64,000 nucleotides of DNA. Origin: Micromonospora sediminicola (GTDB lineage: Bacteria; Actinomycetota; Actinomycetes; Mycobacteriales; Micromonosporaceae). Below, in pieces: positions 55,724 through 64,000 of this stretch (positions are counted from its first letter, which is position 1; every line of letters begins with the position of its first letter). The translations under genes were made by a program, and so were the position numbers. The DNA lies in the NCBI RefSeq assembly GCF_900089585.1, contig NZ_FLRH01000003.1, positions 1-64,000 on the forward strand, in the 5' to 3' direction. The notes beneath the pieces are model-generated. The model saw nothing but the letters and a program-made list of their open reading frames with translations. It was not told the DNA's origin and ran no database searches.

Positions 55724-56580
55724 CAGATGCTCACCTCGCCCACCCCGACGTGCGTCTGCAACCAGATCACCACGTTCTGCCAGCCGCCCGTGACCAGCGC
55801 CAGGCCGATCACGATCAGCAGCGCGCCGCCGATCCGGGTGACCCAGCGGCTGTTGCGCCGGACGGCACGGAACACCCCGAGCAGGCGCTGGAAGCCCAGC
55901 CCGAAGGCGACGAACGGTACCCCCAGCCCGAGGCAGTACGCCACGGCGAGCACCACGGCCCGGTCGGTGCCGCCCTCGGTGACCGCCATGCCGAGCACCG
56001 CGCCGAGCGTCGGGCCGGTGCACGGCAGCCAGCTGAGCGCGAAGACCGCGCCGAGGACCGGCGCGCCGAGCAGACCGGCGGCGGGCAGCCAGCGGATCCG
56101 GAACTCGCGCTGCATGCCGGGGACCAGGCCGAGATAGCCGAGCCCGAGCACCACCACCAGCGCGCCGATGACGATCTCCAGCGTGCGCTCGTACCGGAAG
56201 AAGAGCTTGCCGACGCCGGAGAAGAGGATCGCGGTGGCGACGAACACGGCGGTGAAGCCGGCGATGAAGAGCAGCGTGCCGGCGAGCACCCGCCCCTTGA
56301 CGGCGACGGTGGTCCGCTCCGGCGCCCGTTCCACGACGCCCACCCCGGCGCCGCCCCCGGTGTTAAGCGGGGGCCCTTCCTCTACCGGAGGCGTTAAGCG
56401 GGGGCCCTTCCTTGCACCCTCCAGGTCGGAGCCGGCCAGGCCGGTCACGTAGGAGAGGTAGCCGGGCATCAGCGGGAGCACGCACGGGGAGAGGAAGCTC
56501 ACCAGGCCGGCGAGGACCGCCGCACTCACCGCGAGCAGCAGCGGCCCGGACGAGGCGAGCTCAGCGAACGTCTCGCCCAT
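55723..56580 (-). CDS. ccdA: CcdA-type thiol-disulfide transporter with an in-frame repeat insertion
   Basis: This 285-aa DsbD-beta/CcdA membrane protein passes electrons from cytoplasmic thioredoxin to the exported ResA/TlpA. The redox pair is C33 (LSPCVLPLMPG) and C187 (SWLPCTGP). Six membrane segments are seen. Residues 55-74 are encoded exactly by the 60-bp palindromic repeat D and form an extra loop after the first helix. They include a rare TTA codon at residue 62. The flanking sequence joins cleanly without it. ATG 56580 overlaps the TlpA stop (TGATG), and its stop overlaps resB the same way. Confidence 0.88.
   Translation of the reverse strand: MGETFAELASSGPLLLAVSAAVLAGLVSFLSPCVLPLMPGYLSYVTGLAGSDLEGARKGPRLTPPVEEGPPLNTGGGAGVGVVERAPERTTVAVKGRVLAGTLLFIAGFTAVFVATAILFSGVGKLFFRYERTLEIVIGALVVVLGLGYLGLVPGMQREFRIRWLPAAGLLGAPVLGAVFALSWLPCTGPTLGAVLGMAVTEGGTDRAVVLAVAYCLGLGVPFVAFGLGFQRLLGVFRAVRRNSRWVTRIGGALLIVIGLALVTGGWQNVVIWLQTHVGVGEVSI
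56359..56418. repeat. 60-bp palindromic repeat, copy D, in frame within ccdA
   Basis: The unit spans GGTG to CACC, has two GGGGGCCC cores and the spacer CTACCGGAGGCGTTAA, and is the reverse orientation of copy C. It starts and ends on codon boundaries of ccdA (codons 55-74) and has no stop in that frame. Confidence 0.9.
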
Positions 56581-57155
56581 CAGCGGGAGCCGTTCGGCGC
56601 CGGCCGCTCGGCGGCGATCTTCTCCACGATGGGCCGCAGCTCGTCGCGGGTCACGGCACGCCGGATCACCACGGCGATCCGGCCGTCACGGTCGAGCACC
56701 ACCGTCGCCGGCGTGGTGTTCGGCGGGATGTCGAAGTTGAGCGCCTGGCGGCTGGGCGGGTCGAAGACGCTCGGGTAGGTGACCCGCCCCTCCTCGAACG
56801 CGATCGCCTTGTCCTTGCTGTCCTGCACGTTGATGCCCAGGAACGTCACGCCGGCGGCCCTGGTGGCCTGGTAGGTGGCCTCCAGGTCGTCCGCCTCGGC
56901 CCGGCAGGGCGCGCACCAGGAGCCCCAGAAGTTGACCACCACGACCTGGCCCCGGTCCTGGGAGATGTCGTAGCTGCCGCCGGTGAGCAGTTCACCGCTG
57001 ACCTTCGGGGTCTTCGACCGCTGGTCGGGGGCGCAGGTGACGACGGAGCCGTCGGCGGAGCACCGGCTCTCCTGCGTGCCGGAGGAGCAGCCGACCAGCG
57101 CCGTACCGGCGGTGACGGCGGCGAGCAGGGCGGCGGCGAGCCTCCGGGTGAGCAT
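56580..57155 (-). CDS. ResA/TlpA-like thioredoxin lipoprotein
   Basis: This 191-aa membrane-anchored thioredoxin keeps apocytochrome c haem-site cysteines reduced. The lipobox ends in C23 (ALVGC). The redox site WCAPC is at 80-84 in NFWGSWCAPCRAE. The FLGINVQD and PATVVLDRDG segments fit the TlpA/ResA family. ATG 57155 overlaps the phosphatase stop, and its stop overlaps ccdA, so the order is resA-ccdA-resB-ccsB, as in many actinobacteria. Confidence 0.9.
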   Translation of the reverse strand: MLTRRLAAALLAAVTAGTALVGCSSGTQESRCSADGSVVTCAPDQRSKTPKVSGELLTGGSYDISQDRGQVVVVNFWGSWCAPCRAEADDLEATYQATRAAGVTFLGINVQDSKDKAIAFEEGRVTYPSVFDPPSRQALNFDIPPNTTPATVVLDRDGRIAVVIRRAVTRDELRPIVEKIAAERPAPNGSR

Positions 57156-57802
57156 CAGGCCCCCTTGGCCGTCCGGGCGGTCGGCGAGATCGCGATCAGG
57201 TGCGCGGCCGGCTCGGAGTAGCCGATGCCGACGATCTTCGCCCCGTCGAAGTGGAACGAGGTGAGGCTGGCCAGACCGCACTGCCGGCGGCGGGGGTCGT
57301 GCCAGAGCCGCTTGCGCTCGACGTGCCGGCGCAGCGTCCAGATCGGCAGCTGGTGCGAGACGAGCACCGCCTCGCGCCCCTCGGCGGCCACCCGGGCGGC
57401 GTGCAGCGCGGCGAACATCCGCTCGGCGATCACCTGGTAGGCCTCACCCCAGGACGGGGTGACCGGGTCCCGCAGTACCCACCAGTTGCGCGGGTCGCGG
57501 AAGGAACCGTCGCCGGGCGAGACCTTCTTGCCCTCGAACCAGTTCGCGCTCTCGATCAGCCGCTCGTCGACGCCGACGGAGAGGCCGAACTGGGCGGCGA
57601 TCGGCTCGGCGGTCTGCTGGGCGCGTTCCAGCGGGCTGGCCACCACGTGCACCACGGTGCGCTCGGCCAGCGCCTGCGCGGCGGCCTTGGCCATCTGCAC
57701 GCCCAGCTCGGAGAGGCGGAACCCGGGCAGCCGGCCGTAGAGGATGCCGTCCGGGTTGTGCACCTCGCCGTGCCGCAGCACGTGTACCACCGTCTCCGCC
57801 AT
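57155..57802 (-). CDS. Histidine phosphatase-family protein
   Basis: This 215-aa protein has the phosphoglycerate mutase-like RHG motif (VLRHGEV, catalytic His near residue 11) and a second His in LVSHQLPIW near 150. Substrate unknown. It lies between hemL and the cytochrome c genes with overlapping codons, so it is in the same transcript. Confidence 0.87.
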   Translation of the reverse strand: MAETVVHVLRHGEVHNPDGILYGRLPGFRLSELGVQMAKAAAQALAERTVVHVVASPLERAQQTAEPIAAQFGLSVGVDERLIESANWFEGKKVSPGDGSFRDPRNWWVLRDPVTPSWGEAYQVIAERMFAALHAARVAAEGREAVLVSHQLPIWTLRRHVERKRLWHDPRRRQCGLASLTSFHFDGAKIVGIGYSEPAAHLIAISPTARTAKGA

Positions 57803-57803
57803 G

Positions 57804-59141
57804 TTACCCCCCGTGTCCGGCCGCTGCCGCCGCTCGCGCCGCCCCCGGCAGGGCGGCCGCGATCTGCTCCCACGCGGCGTCGTCGATGGCCGCCGAGACG
57901 AACCACGACTCGAACGCGCTCGGCGGCAGATAGACGCCGGCGGCGAGCATCGCGTGGAAGAACGCCTTGAACGCCGGCACCTGCTGGGTGCGGGCGCTGT
58001 CGTAGTCGCGCACGTCGGCGTCGGTGAAGAAGATCGAGAACATGTTGCCGGCGGTGGAGAGGCGATGCGGCACACCGGCCTCCGACAGCGCCTCGGTGGC
58101 GAGCTTGCCCAGCGCCGCGGACGTCTCGTCGAGCCGGCGGTAGAGCGCGTCGTCGGCCAGCCGCAGCGTGGCCAGCCCGGCCGCGCAGGCGAGCGGGTTC
58201 CCGGAGAGCGTGCCGGCCTGGTAGACCGGGCCGGCCGGGGCCAGCCTCGCCATGATCTCCGCGCGCCCGCCGAACGCCGCGGCGGGCAGGCCGCCACCCA
58301 TGACCTTCCCGTACGTCCACAGGTCGGCGTCGGAGGCGTCGAGGCCGTGCCACCCGGCGCGGGAGACCCGGAACCCGGTCATCACCTCGTCGACGATGAG
58401 CAGCGCGCCGTTCGCGTGGGCGATCCGGGCCAGCTCGGCGTTGAAGCCGTCGCGCGGGGCGATCACACCCATGTTGCCGGCGGCGGCCTCGGTGATGATC
58501 GCCGCGATGTGCGGGCCCTCGGCGGCGAACGCCTCCTCGACCGCGCGCAGGTCGTTGTACGGCAGCACGATCGTGTCGCCGGCGGCGGCGCCGGTGACGC
58601 CGGGCGAGTCGGGCAGCCCGAACGTGGCCACGCCGGAGCCGGCGGCGGCGAGCAGCGCGTCGGAGTGGCCGTGGTAGCAGCCGGCGAACTTGATGATCTT
58701 GGCGCGGCCGGTGAAGCCCCGGGCCAGCCGGATCGCCGACATGGTCGCCTCGGTGCCGGAGTTGACCAGGCGCACCTGCTCGACCGGCGTGCGCGCGATG
58801 ATCTCCTCGGCCAGGTCGACCTCGCCCGGGGTGGGCGTGCCGAAGCTGGTGCCCAGCGCGGCGGCCTCGCGCAGCGCCTCCACCACGGCCGGGTGGGCGT
58901 GGCCGAGGATCAGCGGGCCCCAGGAGCAGACCAGGTCGACGTAACGGCGACCGTCGGCGTCGAAGAGCCAGGGACCCTCCCCCCGGACCATGAAGCGCGG
59001 CGTGCCGCCGACGGCACGGAACGCGCGCACGGGGGAGTTCACCCCGCCGGGCACGACGGCCTTGGCGCGGTCGAACAGGGCCTCGGAGGCCGGGGCGTCG
59101 GCCGGGTAACGGCCGGATCCGGCGGAAAAGGTCTCGGTCAC
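57804..59141 (-). CDS. hemL: Glutamate-1-semialdehyde 2,1-aminomutase
   Basis: This 445-aa PLP enzyme makes 5-aminolevulinate for haem and corrin synthesis. [10 protein letters not shown], then [16 protein letters not shown], and the PLP lysine K279 in TYGKVMGGG are HemL signatures, and the length is typical. GTG 59141. It heads a transcript that continues into the phosphatase and the cytochrome c maturation genes, fitting coordinated haem supply. Confidence 0.93.
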   Translation of the reverse strand: MTETFSAGSGRYPADAPASEALFDRAKAVVPGGVNSPVRAFRAVGGTPRFMVRGEGPWLFDADGRRYVDLVCSWGPLILGHAHPAVVEALREAAALGTSFGTPTPGEVDLAEEIIARTPVEQVRLVNSGTEATMSAIRLARGFTGRAKIIKFAGCYHGHSDALLAAAGSGVATFGLPDSPGVTGAAAGDTIVLPYNDLRAVEEAFAAEGPHIAAIITEAAAGNMGVIAPRDGFNAELARIAHANGALLIVDEVMTGFRVSRAGWHGLDASDADLWTYGKVMGGGLPAAAFGGRAEIMARLAPAGPVYQAGTLSGNPLACAAGLATLRLADDALYRRLDETSAALGKLATEALSEAGVPHRLSTAGNMFSIFFTDADVRDYDSARTQQVPAFKAFFHAMLAAGVYLPPSAFESWFVSAAIDDAAWEQIAAALPGAARAAAAAGHGG

Positions 59142-59291
59142 GATGTGGCCATTGTGTCAGCGCCCGGCCGGTGGCCGGCAGCCACCCCGCAACGGGGGTT
59201 ACCCGGCTCACGCCTGGTCGGGCCGGCGTGGAGGACCGACCGGCGGACCGCTCGACAGGCCCGGTCGTCGAGATCGCGATAGGCTGACCGG

Positions 59292-59609
59292 GTGGATCGT
59301 GCCGAACTGTCCATCACCGTACACCGGACGGGTGACGAAGCCGTGCTTCGCCTGGCCGGTGAGATCGACATGCTCACGGCCGCCCAGCTCTCGACGGTGG
59401 TCAACGAGGTGCTGGCGGATCCGCCCCCGCGCATCGTGCTCGACCTCGGCGGCGTCACCTTCTGCGACTCCCAGGGCCTCGGCACGCTCGTGGTGCTCAG
59501 CCGCAAGGCCAGCCACACGCAGTGCCTGCTGATCCTCACCAACGTCGGCGACTTCCTGCTGCGCGTCCTGGACATCACCGGCCTCCGCAGCGCCCTGATG
59601 ATCCGCTGA
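59292..59609 (+). CDS. STAS-domain anti-sigma factor antagonist
   Basis: This 105-aa SpoIIAA-like protein has a core VLDLGGVTFCDSQGLGTLVVL with S60 as the likely phosphorylated serine. It would bind an RsbW-type anti-sigma kinase when unphosphorylated. No kinase or sigma gene is next to it. GTG 59292. Confidence 0.85.
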   Translation: MDRAELSITVHRTGDEAVLRLAGEIDMLTAAQLSTVVNEVLADPPPRIVLDLGGVTFCDSQGLGTLVVLSRKASHTQCLLILTNVGDFLLRVLDITGLRSALMIR

Positions 59610-59621
59610 TCCCCCAACCCT

Positions 59622-59696
59622 CGCCGATCTTGCACGTCGAGCCCCCGGTGTGGGGCGTTCACCCCCTTTGTCGGGGCGGCAAGTGCAAGATCGGCG
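59622..59696. repeat. Long inverted repeat with 14-bp arms
   Basis: CGCCGATCTTGCAC (59622-59635) and its exact complement (59683-59696) bracket a 47-base GC-rich loop that holds smaller CCCC/GGGG pairs. It lies between the convergent STAS and ABC-permease genes. It may terminate both transcripts. The shape also fits a dispersed element I associate with Micromonosporaceae intergenic regions, though only one copy is seen here. Confidence 0.7.
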
Positions 59697-59705
59697 GGGT
59701 TGGCG

Positions 59706-61298
59706 TCACGTGACGGGGAGGTCGCGGCGGCGGAAGGTGAGCAGGCCGGTGGTGGTCAGGGTCGCGGCCAGGACGGTGAGCACGGCCAACGGCGTCGCGG
59801 TCCAGGTGGGACGCAGCACCTGCGGGGTGTGCGTGAACGGCGACAGGTCCAGCAGCCACTGGTCCAGCTCCAGCACCGCGCCGAGCTGGCCGAGCAGCAC
59901 GCAGACCGCCAGCACCGCCCAGGCGGCCGGGGCGAGCCGGGGCAGCAGGCCGTAGAGCAGCACGGCGAGTCCGGCCAGCACCCACGCGGCCGGCACCTGG
60001 GCCAGGCCCGCGCCGAGCATCCGGCCCAACTGCCGGGGCACGTCGCCCACGCTGAACCCGTAGGTCAGGCCGGTGGCCAGGCCCGTCGTCGCCAACACCA
60101 CCACGGGGCCGAGCAGCGCGAACACCACGTGCGAGAGCAGCCAGGTCGACCGGTGCGTCCCGGTGGCGAGCACCGGCTCCGCCCGCCCGGCGGACTCCTC
60201 GGCGCGCATCCGCAGCGCGGCCTGGATCCCGTACCCGGCCGCGGCCAGACCGGCCAGGCTCAGCGTGGCGCCCAGGTAGGCGTCGGCCAGCCCGGAGGCC
60301 CCACCGAGCCGCGCCATGATCTGCTCCAACTGCGGATTGCCCTCCACCGACCGGCCGGCCGCCTCGGCGGCGCCACCGAGGATCAGCCCCAGCAGGCCGA
60401 ACCCGACCGACCACCAGAGGATCTGCCCCCGGTGCAGCCGCCAGGCCAGACCGAACGGGCCGGACAACGCGCCGCCCGCGGCGGCCGGCCCGAGCCGGGG
60501 CGGGAGCATCCCCGCGCCCAGGTCGCGGCGGACCGAGACCGGGTACGCGAGCGCGGCGAGCAGCACCGTGGCGGCCAGCGGCAGCAGCAGCACCCACCAC
60601 CGGTCCCCCTCGTACGCGCGCACCCGCGCCGCCCAGCCCAGCGGCGACAGCCAGCTCGGCCAGTCGTTGCCGGCGGTGTCCCCGACCAGGCGCAGTCCGA
60701 AGGCGGCGCCGAGACCCGCGATGCCGATCCCCCGTGCCCCGCCGGCGGTCTCGGTCAGCTGCGCGGCCAGCCCGCCGAGCGTGGCGAACGCCATCCCGGT
60801 CAGCGCCACGGCGAGGCCGTACGCGTACGAGCCGGCGGCCGGCAGCCCGGTCGAGGCCAGGCCGGCGGCGGTGAGCAGGCCGAGCAGCAGGTCGGCCGCG
60901 TACGTGACCAGCAGCGCGGCGGTCAGCCCGGCGTACCGGCCGAGCACGCTGCCGCCGAGCAGCTCCCGCCGGCCGGCCTCCTCCTCGGTCCGGGTGTGCC
61001 GGATCACGGTGAGCAGGCTGGCCAGGCCGACGATCACCAGCAGGAAGCCGCTGCGCTGGGCGGTCAGCGCGCCCACGCTGTCGCCGTAGACCGGGCCGAG
61101 CAGCGCGACGATGGACGGGTTGCGGGCGGTGCCCTCGGTGTACGCGGCCCGCTCGGCCGCGGTCGGGAACAGCTCGAAGAAGCTGGCCGCGTACGACATC
61201 GGCAGCGCGGCGAGGACCAGCACCCAGAGCGGCAGCAGGACGCGGTCCCGGCGCAGGATCAGCCGGGCCAGGTGGCGGGTCCCGGTGAGCGTGCTCAC
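59706..61298 (-). CDS. ABC exporter permease, large ABC-2 type
   Basis: This 530-aa membrane protein has about 12 hydrophobic segments in two halves ([19 protein letters not shown] at the N-terminus and [20 protein letters not shown] midway). It belongs to the large permease type that pairs with a single ATPase in multidrug or polyketide exporters. GTG 61298 overlaps the ATPase stop (GTGA). Confidence 0.82.
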   Translation of the reverse strand: MSTLTGTRHLARLILRRDRVLLPLWVLVLAALPMSYAASFFELFPTAAERAAYTEGTARNPSIVALLGPVYGDSVGALTAQRSGFLLVIVGLASLLTVIRHTRTEEEAGRRELLGGSVLGRYAGLTAALLVTYAADLLLGLLTAAGLASTGLPAAGSYAYGLAVALTGMAFATLGGLAAQLTETAGGARGIGIAGLGAAFGLRLVGDTAGNDWPSWLSPLGWAARVRAYEGDRWWVLLLPLAATVLLAALAYPVSVRRDLGAGMLPPRLGPAAAGGALSGPFGLAWRLHRGQILWWSVGFGLLGLILGGAAEAAGRSVEGNPQLEQIMARLGGASGLADAYLGATLSLAGLAAAGYGIQAALRMRAEESAGRAEPVLATGTHRSTWLLSHVVFALLGPVVVLATTGLATGLTYGFSVGDVPRQLGRMLGAGLAQVPAAWVLAGLAVLLYGLLPRLAPAAWAVLAVCVLLGQLGAVLELDQWLLDLSPFTHTPQVLRPTWTATPLAVLTVLAATLTTTGLLTFRRRDLPVT

Positions 61299-62197
61299 CG
61301 GGCCACCCCCTCGGGCGTCGTCTCGTAGTGCCGCAGGAACAGTTCCTCCAGCGTCGGTGGCGTGCTGACCAGGCTGCGGACGCCCAGCTCGGTGAGGCGG
61401 CGCAGCGCGGCGTCGAGCGCGGTGGCGTCCACGTCGAAGCGCACCCGCTGCCCGTCCACCCGCAGGTCGTGCACGCCGGGCAAATCGGCCAGGCCGTCGA
61501 GCGGGGCGGCGACCTCGGCATCGATCGCGGTGCGGTGCAGGTGACGCAGGTCGCCGAGCGTGCCGGACTCGACCGCGCGGCCGGCCCGGATGATCGTCAC
61601 CCGGTCGCAGAGCGCCTCCACCTCGGCCAGGATGTGGCTGGAGAGCAGCACCGTGCGGCCGTCCTGGCGGGCCCGGCGGACCCAGTGCTGGAAGACCTCC
61701 TCCATCAGCGGGTCGAGCCCGGAGGTCGGCTCGTCCAGGATGAGCAGTTCGACGTCGGAGGCGAGCGCGGCCACCAGGCCGACCTTCTGCCGGTTGCCCT
61801 TGGAGTAGGTGCGGCCCTTCTTGCGCGGGTCCAGCTCGAACGACTCCAGCAGTTCGGCTCGGCGCTTCGGGTCGAGCCCGCCGCGCAGGCGACCGAGCAG
61901 GTCGATCACCTCGCCGCCGCTGAGGCTGGGCCAGAGCGTGACGTCGCCCGGCACGTACGCGAGGCGGCGGTGCAGGGCCACCGCGTCCCGCCACGGGTCA
62001 CCGCCGAGCAGTCGGACGGCCCCCGCGTCCGCCCGCAGCAGACCGAGCAGCACCCGGATGGTGGTCGACTTGCCGGACCCGTTGGGGCCGAGGAAGCCGT
62101 GCACCTCCCCGGTGCGGACGGTCAGGTCGAGTCCGTCGAGCGCCCGGGTCCGGCCGAACGTCTTCACCAGGCCGGACACCTCGATTGTGGTTTCCAT
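61295..62197 (-). CDS. ABC exporter ATP-binding protein
   Basis: This 300-aa ATPase has Walker [10 protein letters not shown] near 38-46, a signature region [11 protein letters not shown] in place of the usual LSGGQ (a known variant in this group), and Walker B LLILDEP followed by TSGLD and SSHILAEVE. It is coupled to the permease gene downstream. The divergent GbsR/MarR-type gene probably represses it. Confidence 0.85.
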   Translation of the reverse strand: METTIEVSGLVKTFGRTRALDGLDLTVRTGEVHGFLGPNGSGKSTTIRVLLGLLRADAGAVRLLGGDPWRDAVALHRRLAYVPGDVTLWPSLSGGEVIDLLGRLRGGLDPKRRAELLESFELDPRKKGRTYSKGNRQKVGLVAALASDVELLILDEPTSGLDPLMEEVFQHWVRRARQDGRTVLLSSHILAEVEALCDRVTIIRAGRAVESGTLGDLRHLHRTAIDAEVAAPLDGLADLPGVHDLRVDGQRVRFDVDATALDAALRRLTELGVRSLVSTPPTLEELFLRHYETTPEGVAR

Positions 62198-62217
62198 GCT
62201 TCGGAAGCTACGCTCAT

Positions 62218-62233
62218 TTCATAAACTTGTGAA
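62218..62233. promoter_or_regulatory. Imperfect operator palindrome between exporter and regulator
   Basis: TTCATAAACTTGTGAA forms a near-symmetric 16-bp site (six of eight pairs) in an AT-rich patch. It is 21 bp from the ATPase start and 52 bp from the regulator start, so it is a candidate binding site for the regulator. Confidence 0.5.
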
Positions 62234-62284
62234 GACAGTGAGACGTGAGAGACGATCGCGGGGATGAGCGCCGAGGAGACGACC

Positions 62285-62788
62285 ATGAGCCAGCCGTCGC
62301 ACCACGACGAGGAGGAGGTCCACCTCTTCGTCGAGCGGATGGCGATGGCCTTCGCCGACGTCGGCTTCCCCCGGATGGCCGCCCGGGTGCTGTTCACCGT
62401 GATGAGCGCCGACGACCCGCTCACCGCCGGCGAGATCGGCGAACGGCTGGGCGTGAGCGCGGCGGCCGTGAGCGGTGCGGTGCGCTACCTCACCCAGTTC
62501 GCCATGCTGGTCCGCGAGCCGGTCAAGGGCTCCCGGCGCGACCGCTACCGGATGCCGGACAACCCCTGGTACGAGGCGACCATCACCAAGACCACGCTCT
62601 ACAAGACCTTCATCGACATCGCCGGCGGCGGCGTGGACGCGCTGCGCGGCCGGAGCACCCCGGCCGGCGAGCGGGTCGCCGAGATGCGTGACTTCTTCCT
62701 CTTCGTCCAGGAGGAGGTGGAGGCCCTCGGCGACCGGTGGCGGGCCCGACGCGCCGCCGCCGGGCACGGCGGCCCGGCCGACGGCTGA
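62285..62788 (+). CDS. GbsR/MarR-type winged-helix regulator
   Basis: This 167-aa regulator has DPLTAGEIGERLGVSAAAVSGAVRYLTQF as HTH and VKGSRRDRYRMPDNPWYEA as the wing, as in GbsR-like repressors of exporters. I chose ATG 62285 because GAGGAG is upstream. An ATG at 62264 with weaker GGGG is possible. It is divergent from the ABC exporter it likely controls. Confidence 0.85.
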   Translation: MSQPSHHDEEEVHLFVERMAMAFADVGFPRMAARVLFTVMSADDPLTAGEIGERLGVSAAAVSGAVRYLTQFAMLVREPVKGSRRDRYRMPDNPWYEATITKTTLYKTFIDIAGGGVDALRGRSTPAGERVAEMRDFFLFVQEEVEALGDRWRARRAAAGHGGPADG

Positions 62789-62792
62789 GCCG

Positions 62793-63350
62793 TCAGCGGG
62801 TGTTGCCCCAGCGGGCCTGCTCCAGCAGGTCCGCCGCGCGCTCCCGGGTCGCCGGGTCGTCGTCGGTCCGCAGCAGCGTCGTCGCCTCGTCGACCGCGTC
62901 GGTGAGGTGCCGCCACTGCAGGTCCCGCTCCCGCACCAGGTCCGACTGGGCGGCGAGCTGCCGGGTCTTCACCCACAGCTCGACGAAGACCGACACCTTG
63001 GCCCGCAGCACCCACGGGTCGAACGGCTTGGTCAGGTAGTCGACCGCGCCCACCGCGTAGCCGCGCAGCGCGAGCTGGGCGTCCTTGTCCGCCGCGGTGA
63101 GGAAGATGATCGGCACGTGCCGGGTCCGCTCCCGCCGCTTGATGTGGGTGGCGGTCTCGAAGCCGTCCATGTCCGGCATCTGGGCGTCGAGCAGGATCAC
63201 CGCGAAGTCGTCCACCAGGAGCTGCTTGAGCGCGGCCTCCCCGCTCTCCACCGCGACCGACTGCACCGGGAGACCCTGGAGGATCGCCTCCAGCGCCATC
63301 AGGTTCTCCCGCCGGTCGTCCACCAGCAGGGCCTTGGCCGTCTGCGTCAC
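62793..63350 (-). CDS. Response regulator with REC domain and coiled C-terminus
   Basis: This 185-aa protein has an N-terminal receiver domain: acidic pocket D11-D12, phospho-acceptor D55 in [12 protein letters not shown]85 and K108 in YLTKPF. The last about 60 residues are helical with no DNA-binding domain. GTG 63350 overlaps the stop of the upstream histidine kinase gene, so the two are coupled. It probably signals by protein contact. Confidence 0.87.
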   Translation of the reverse strand: MTQTAKALLVDDRRENLMALEAILQGLPVQSVAVESGEAALKQLLVDDFAVILLDAQMPDMDGFETATHIKRRERTRHVPIIFLTAADKDAQLALRGYAVGAVDYLTKPFDPWVLRAKVSVFVELWVKTRQLAAQSDLVRERDLQWRHLTDAVDEATTLLRTDDDPATRERAADLLEQARWGNTR

Positions 63351-64000
63351 GCGCTCTCCTCGCCTCGACTCCGGCCGATCCAGGACGCCATCAGCTCGAT
63401 CAGCTCGTCCAGATCCACCGGCTTGGTGATGTAGTCGCTGCCGCCCGCCGCGAGCGCCGACTCCCGGTCGCCGGGCATCGCCTTGGCGGTCAGGAAGACG
63501 ATCGGCAGGTCCGCGAAGCGGTGGTTGCGGCGGATCTGCGCGGTCGTCTCGTACCCGTCCTGGTCCGGCATCATGGCGTCCATCAGGACGATGTCCACCT
63601 CCGGATGCTCGGCGAGCTGGCGGACACCGTCCACCCCGTTGTCCGAGTACAACACGGTCATCCCGTGCAGTTCCAACGCGGACGTCAGCGCGAACACGTT
63701 CCGCACGTCGTCGTCGATGATCAGGACGGTCACGCCGTCCAGCCGCCGGGTCGTCGGCGTCTCCTGCGGCTGCGGCAGCTCCATCGGCATGAGCAGCGAC
63801 GACGGCAGGCCCGCGCGGCTCGGCGACGGCGGTGCCGGCGCCACCACCGCGTCCGGCGCCAGCACGTCCGGTACGAAGAGGGTGAACGTCGAGCCCTGAC
63901 CGGGCGCGGACGACACGGTGATCGTGCCGCCGAGCAGGCGGGCCAGGTCCCGGCTGATCGACAGGCCGAGGCCGGTGCCGCCGTAGCGGCGGCTGGTCGT
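63347..64000 (-). CDS. Hybrid sensor histidine kinase, C-terminal part (runs off window)
   Basis: This is the 3' end of a large kinase gene. At the window edge the ATPase glycine box is seen ([20 protein letters not shown]), followed by [10 protein letters not shown], the end of the HATPase domain. A Pro-rich linker and a receiver domain follow ([34 protein letters not shown]). It is the last 217 codons; the N-terminus lies beyond 64000. It is coupled to the response regulator gene by GTGA. Confidence 0.88.
   Translation of the reverse strand, partial: TTSRRYGGTGLGLSISRDLARLLGGTITVSSAPGQGSTFTLFVPDVLAPDAVVAPAPPSPSRAGLPSSLLMPMELPQPQETPTTRRLDGVTVLIIDDDVRNVFALTSALELHGMTVLYSDNGVDGVRQLAEHPEVDIVLMDAMMPDQDGYETTAQIRRNHRFADLPIVFLTAKAMPGDRESALAAGGSDYITKPVDLDELIELMASWIGRSRGEESA

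Noticed and set aside
53096..56023. A 975-codon minus-strand frame joining ResB to sequence opposite ccsB's frame
   Set aside because: It arises because the resB frameshift lets the frame run on. The last 330 codons overlap ccsB out of phase.

Overview
The window is very high-GC DNA with GTG starts, tightly overlapping stop/start codons and actinobacterial markers: BldC, the futalosine menaquinone route, PaaABCDE, and an LPxTG surface protein. Gene content and two dispersed repeat types suggest Micromonosporaceae, most likely Micromonospora or a close relative. This is an inference from the sequence; no search was run.

The first 14 kb is one giant inverted repeat. Bases 1-7013 are the reverse complement of 7044-14071 around a 30-base turn. 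The right arm is intact and continuous with the rest of the window. It carries a truncated geranylgeranyl reductase, a 72-aa protein, MenG methyltransferase, an LPxTG protein, MqnC, a two-gene unknown cassette and PaaE. The left arm holds the same genes broken by about 15 net single-base losses, mostly in G/C runs. The reductase stops at the turn on both sides. An assembly or read foldback explains this best, so left-arm genes should not be counted as real paralogues.

13-17 kb: phenylacetyl-CoA epoxidase operon paaABCDE (minus strand). 17-25 kb: two coupled secreted SxxK hydrolases, MqnA, a drug-type MFS exporter with an ArsR-type regulator, a nitrilase-family amidohydrolase and a HelD-type helicase. 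25-28.5 kb: a DrrAB-like ABC exporter and a VOC protein. 28.5-31.7 kb: cobalamin uptake btuF-btuC-btuD under a B12 riboswitch with a Shine-Dalgarno-masking hairpin. 31.8-34.7 kb: secreted M14 carboxypeptidase and C39-like peptidase. 34.7-37.2 kb: small membrane proteins and MqnE. 37.4-42.8 kb: NlpC/P60 hydrolase, a proline-rich membrane protein and a DEAD-box helicase. 43-46.5 kb: metabolic genes, an Lrp regulator and BldC. 46.6-50.8 kb: UbiX, a terpene synthase, UbiA and UbiD, the late futalosine-pathway enzymes. 50.9-53.2 kb: hydrolase and a divergent AhpD-like/MarR pair. 53.1-57.2 kb: system II cytochrome c maturation (ccsB, resB, ccdA, resA/tlpA). 57.2-59.1 kb: phosphatase and hemL. 59.3-64 kb: STAS protein, an ABC exporter with its regulator, and a response regulator followed by a partial hybrid histidine kinase.

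A strong theme is respiration: menaquinone synthesis (mqnA, mqnC, mqnE, UbiX/A/D, MenG, reductase), cytochrome c assembly and haem synthesis. The most interesting non-gene signal is a family of about 60-bp palindromic repeats (four sites). One lies exactly in frame inside ccdA and adds 20 codons including a rare TTA. Another supplies the stop codon of the MFS gene. No tRNA, rRNA, CRISPR array, prophage or insertion sequence was recognised.
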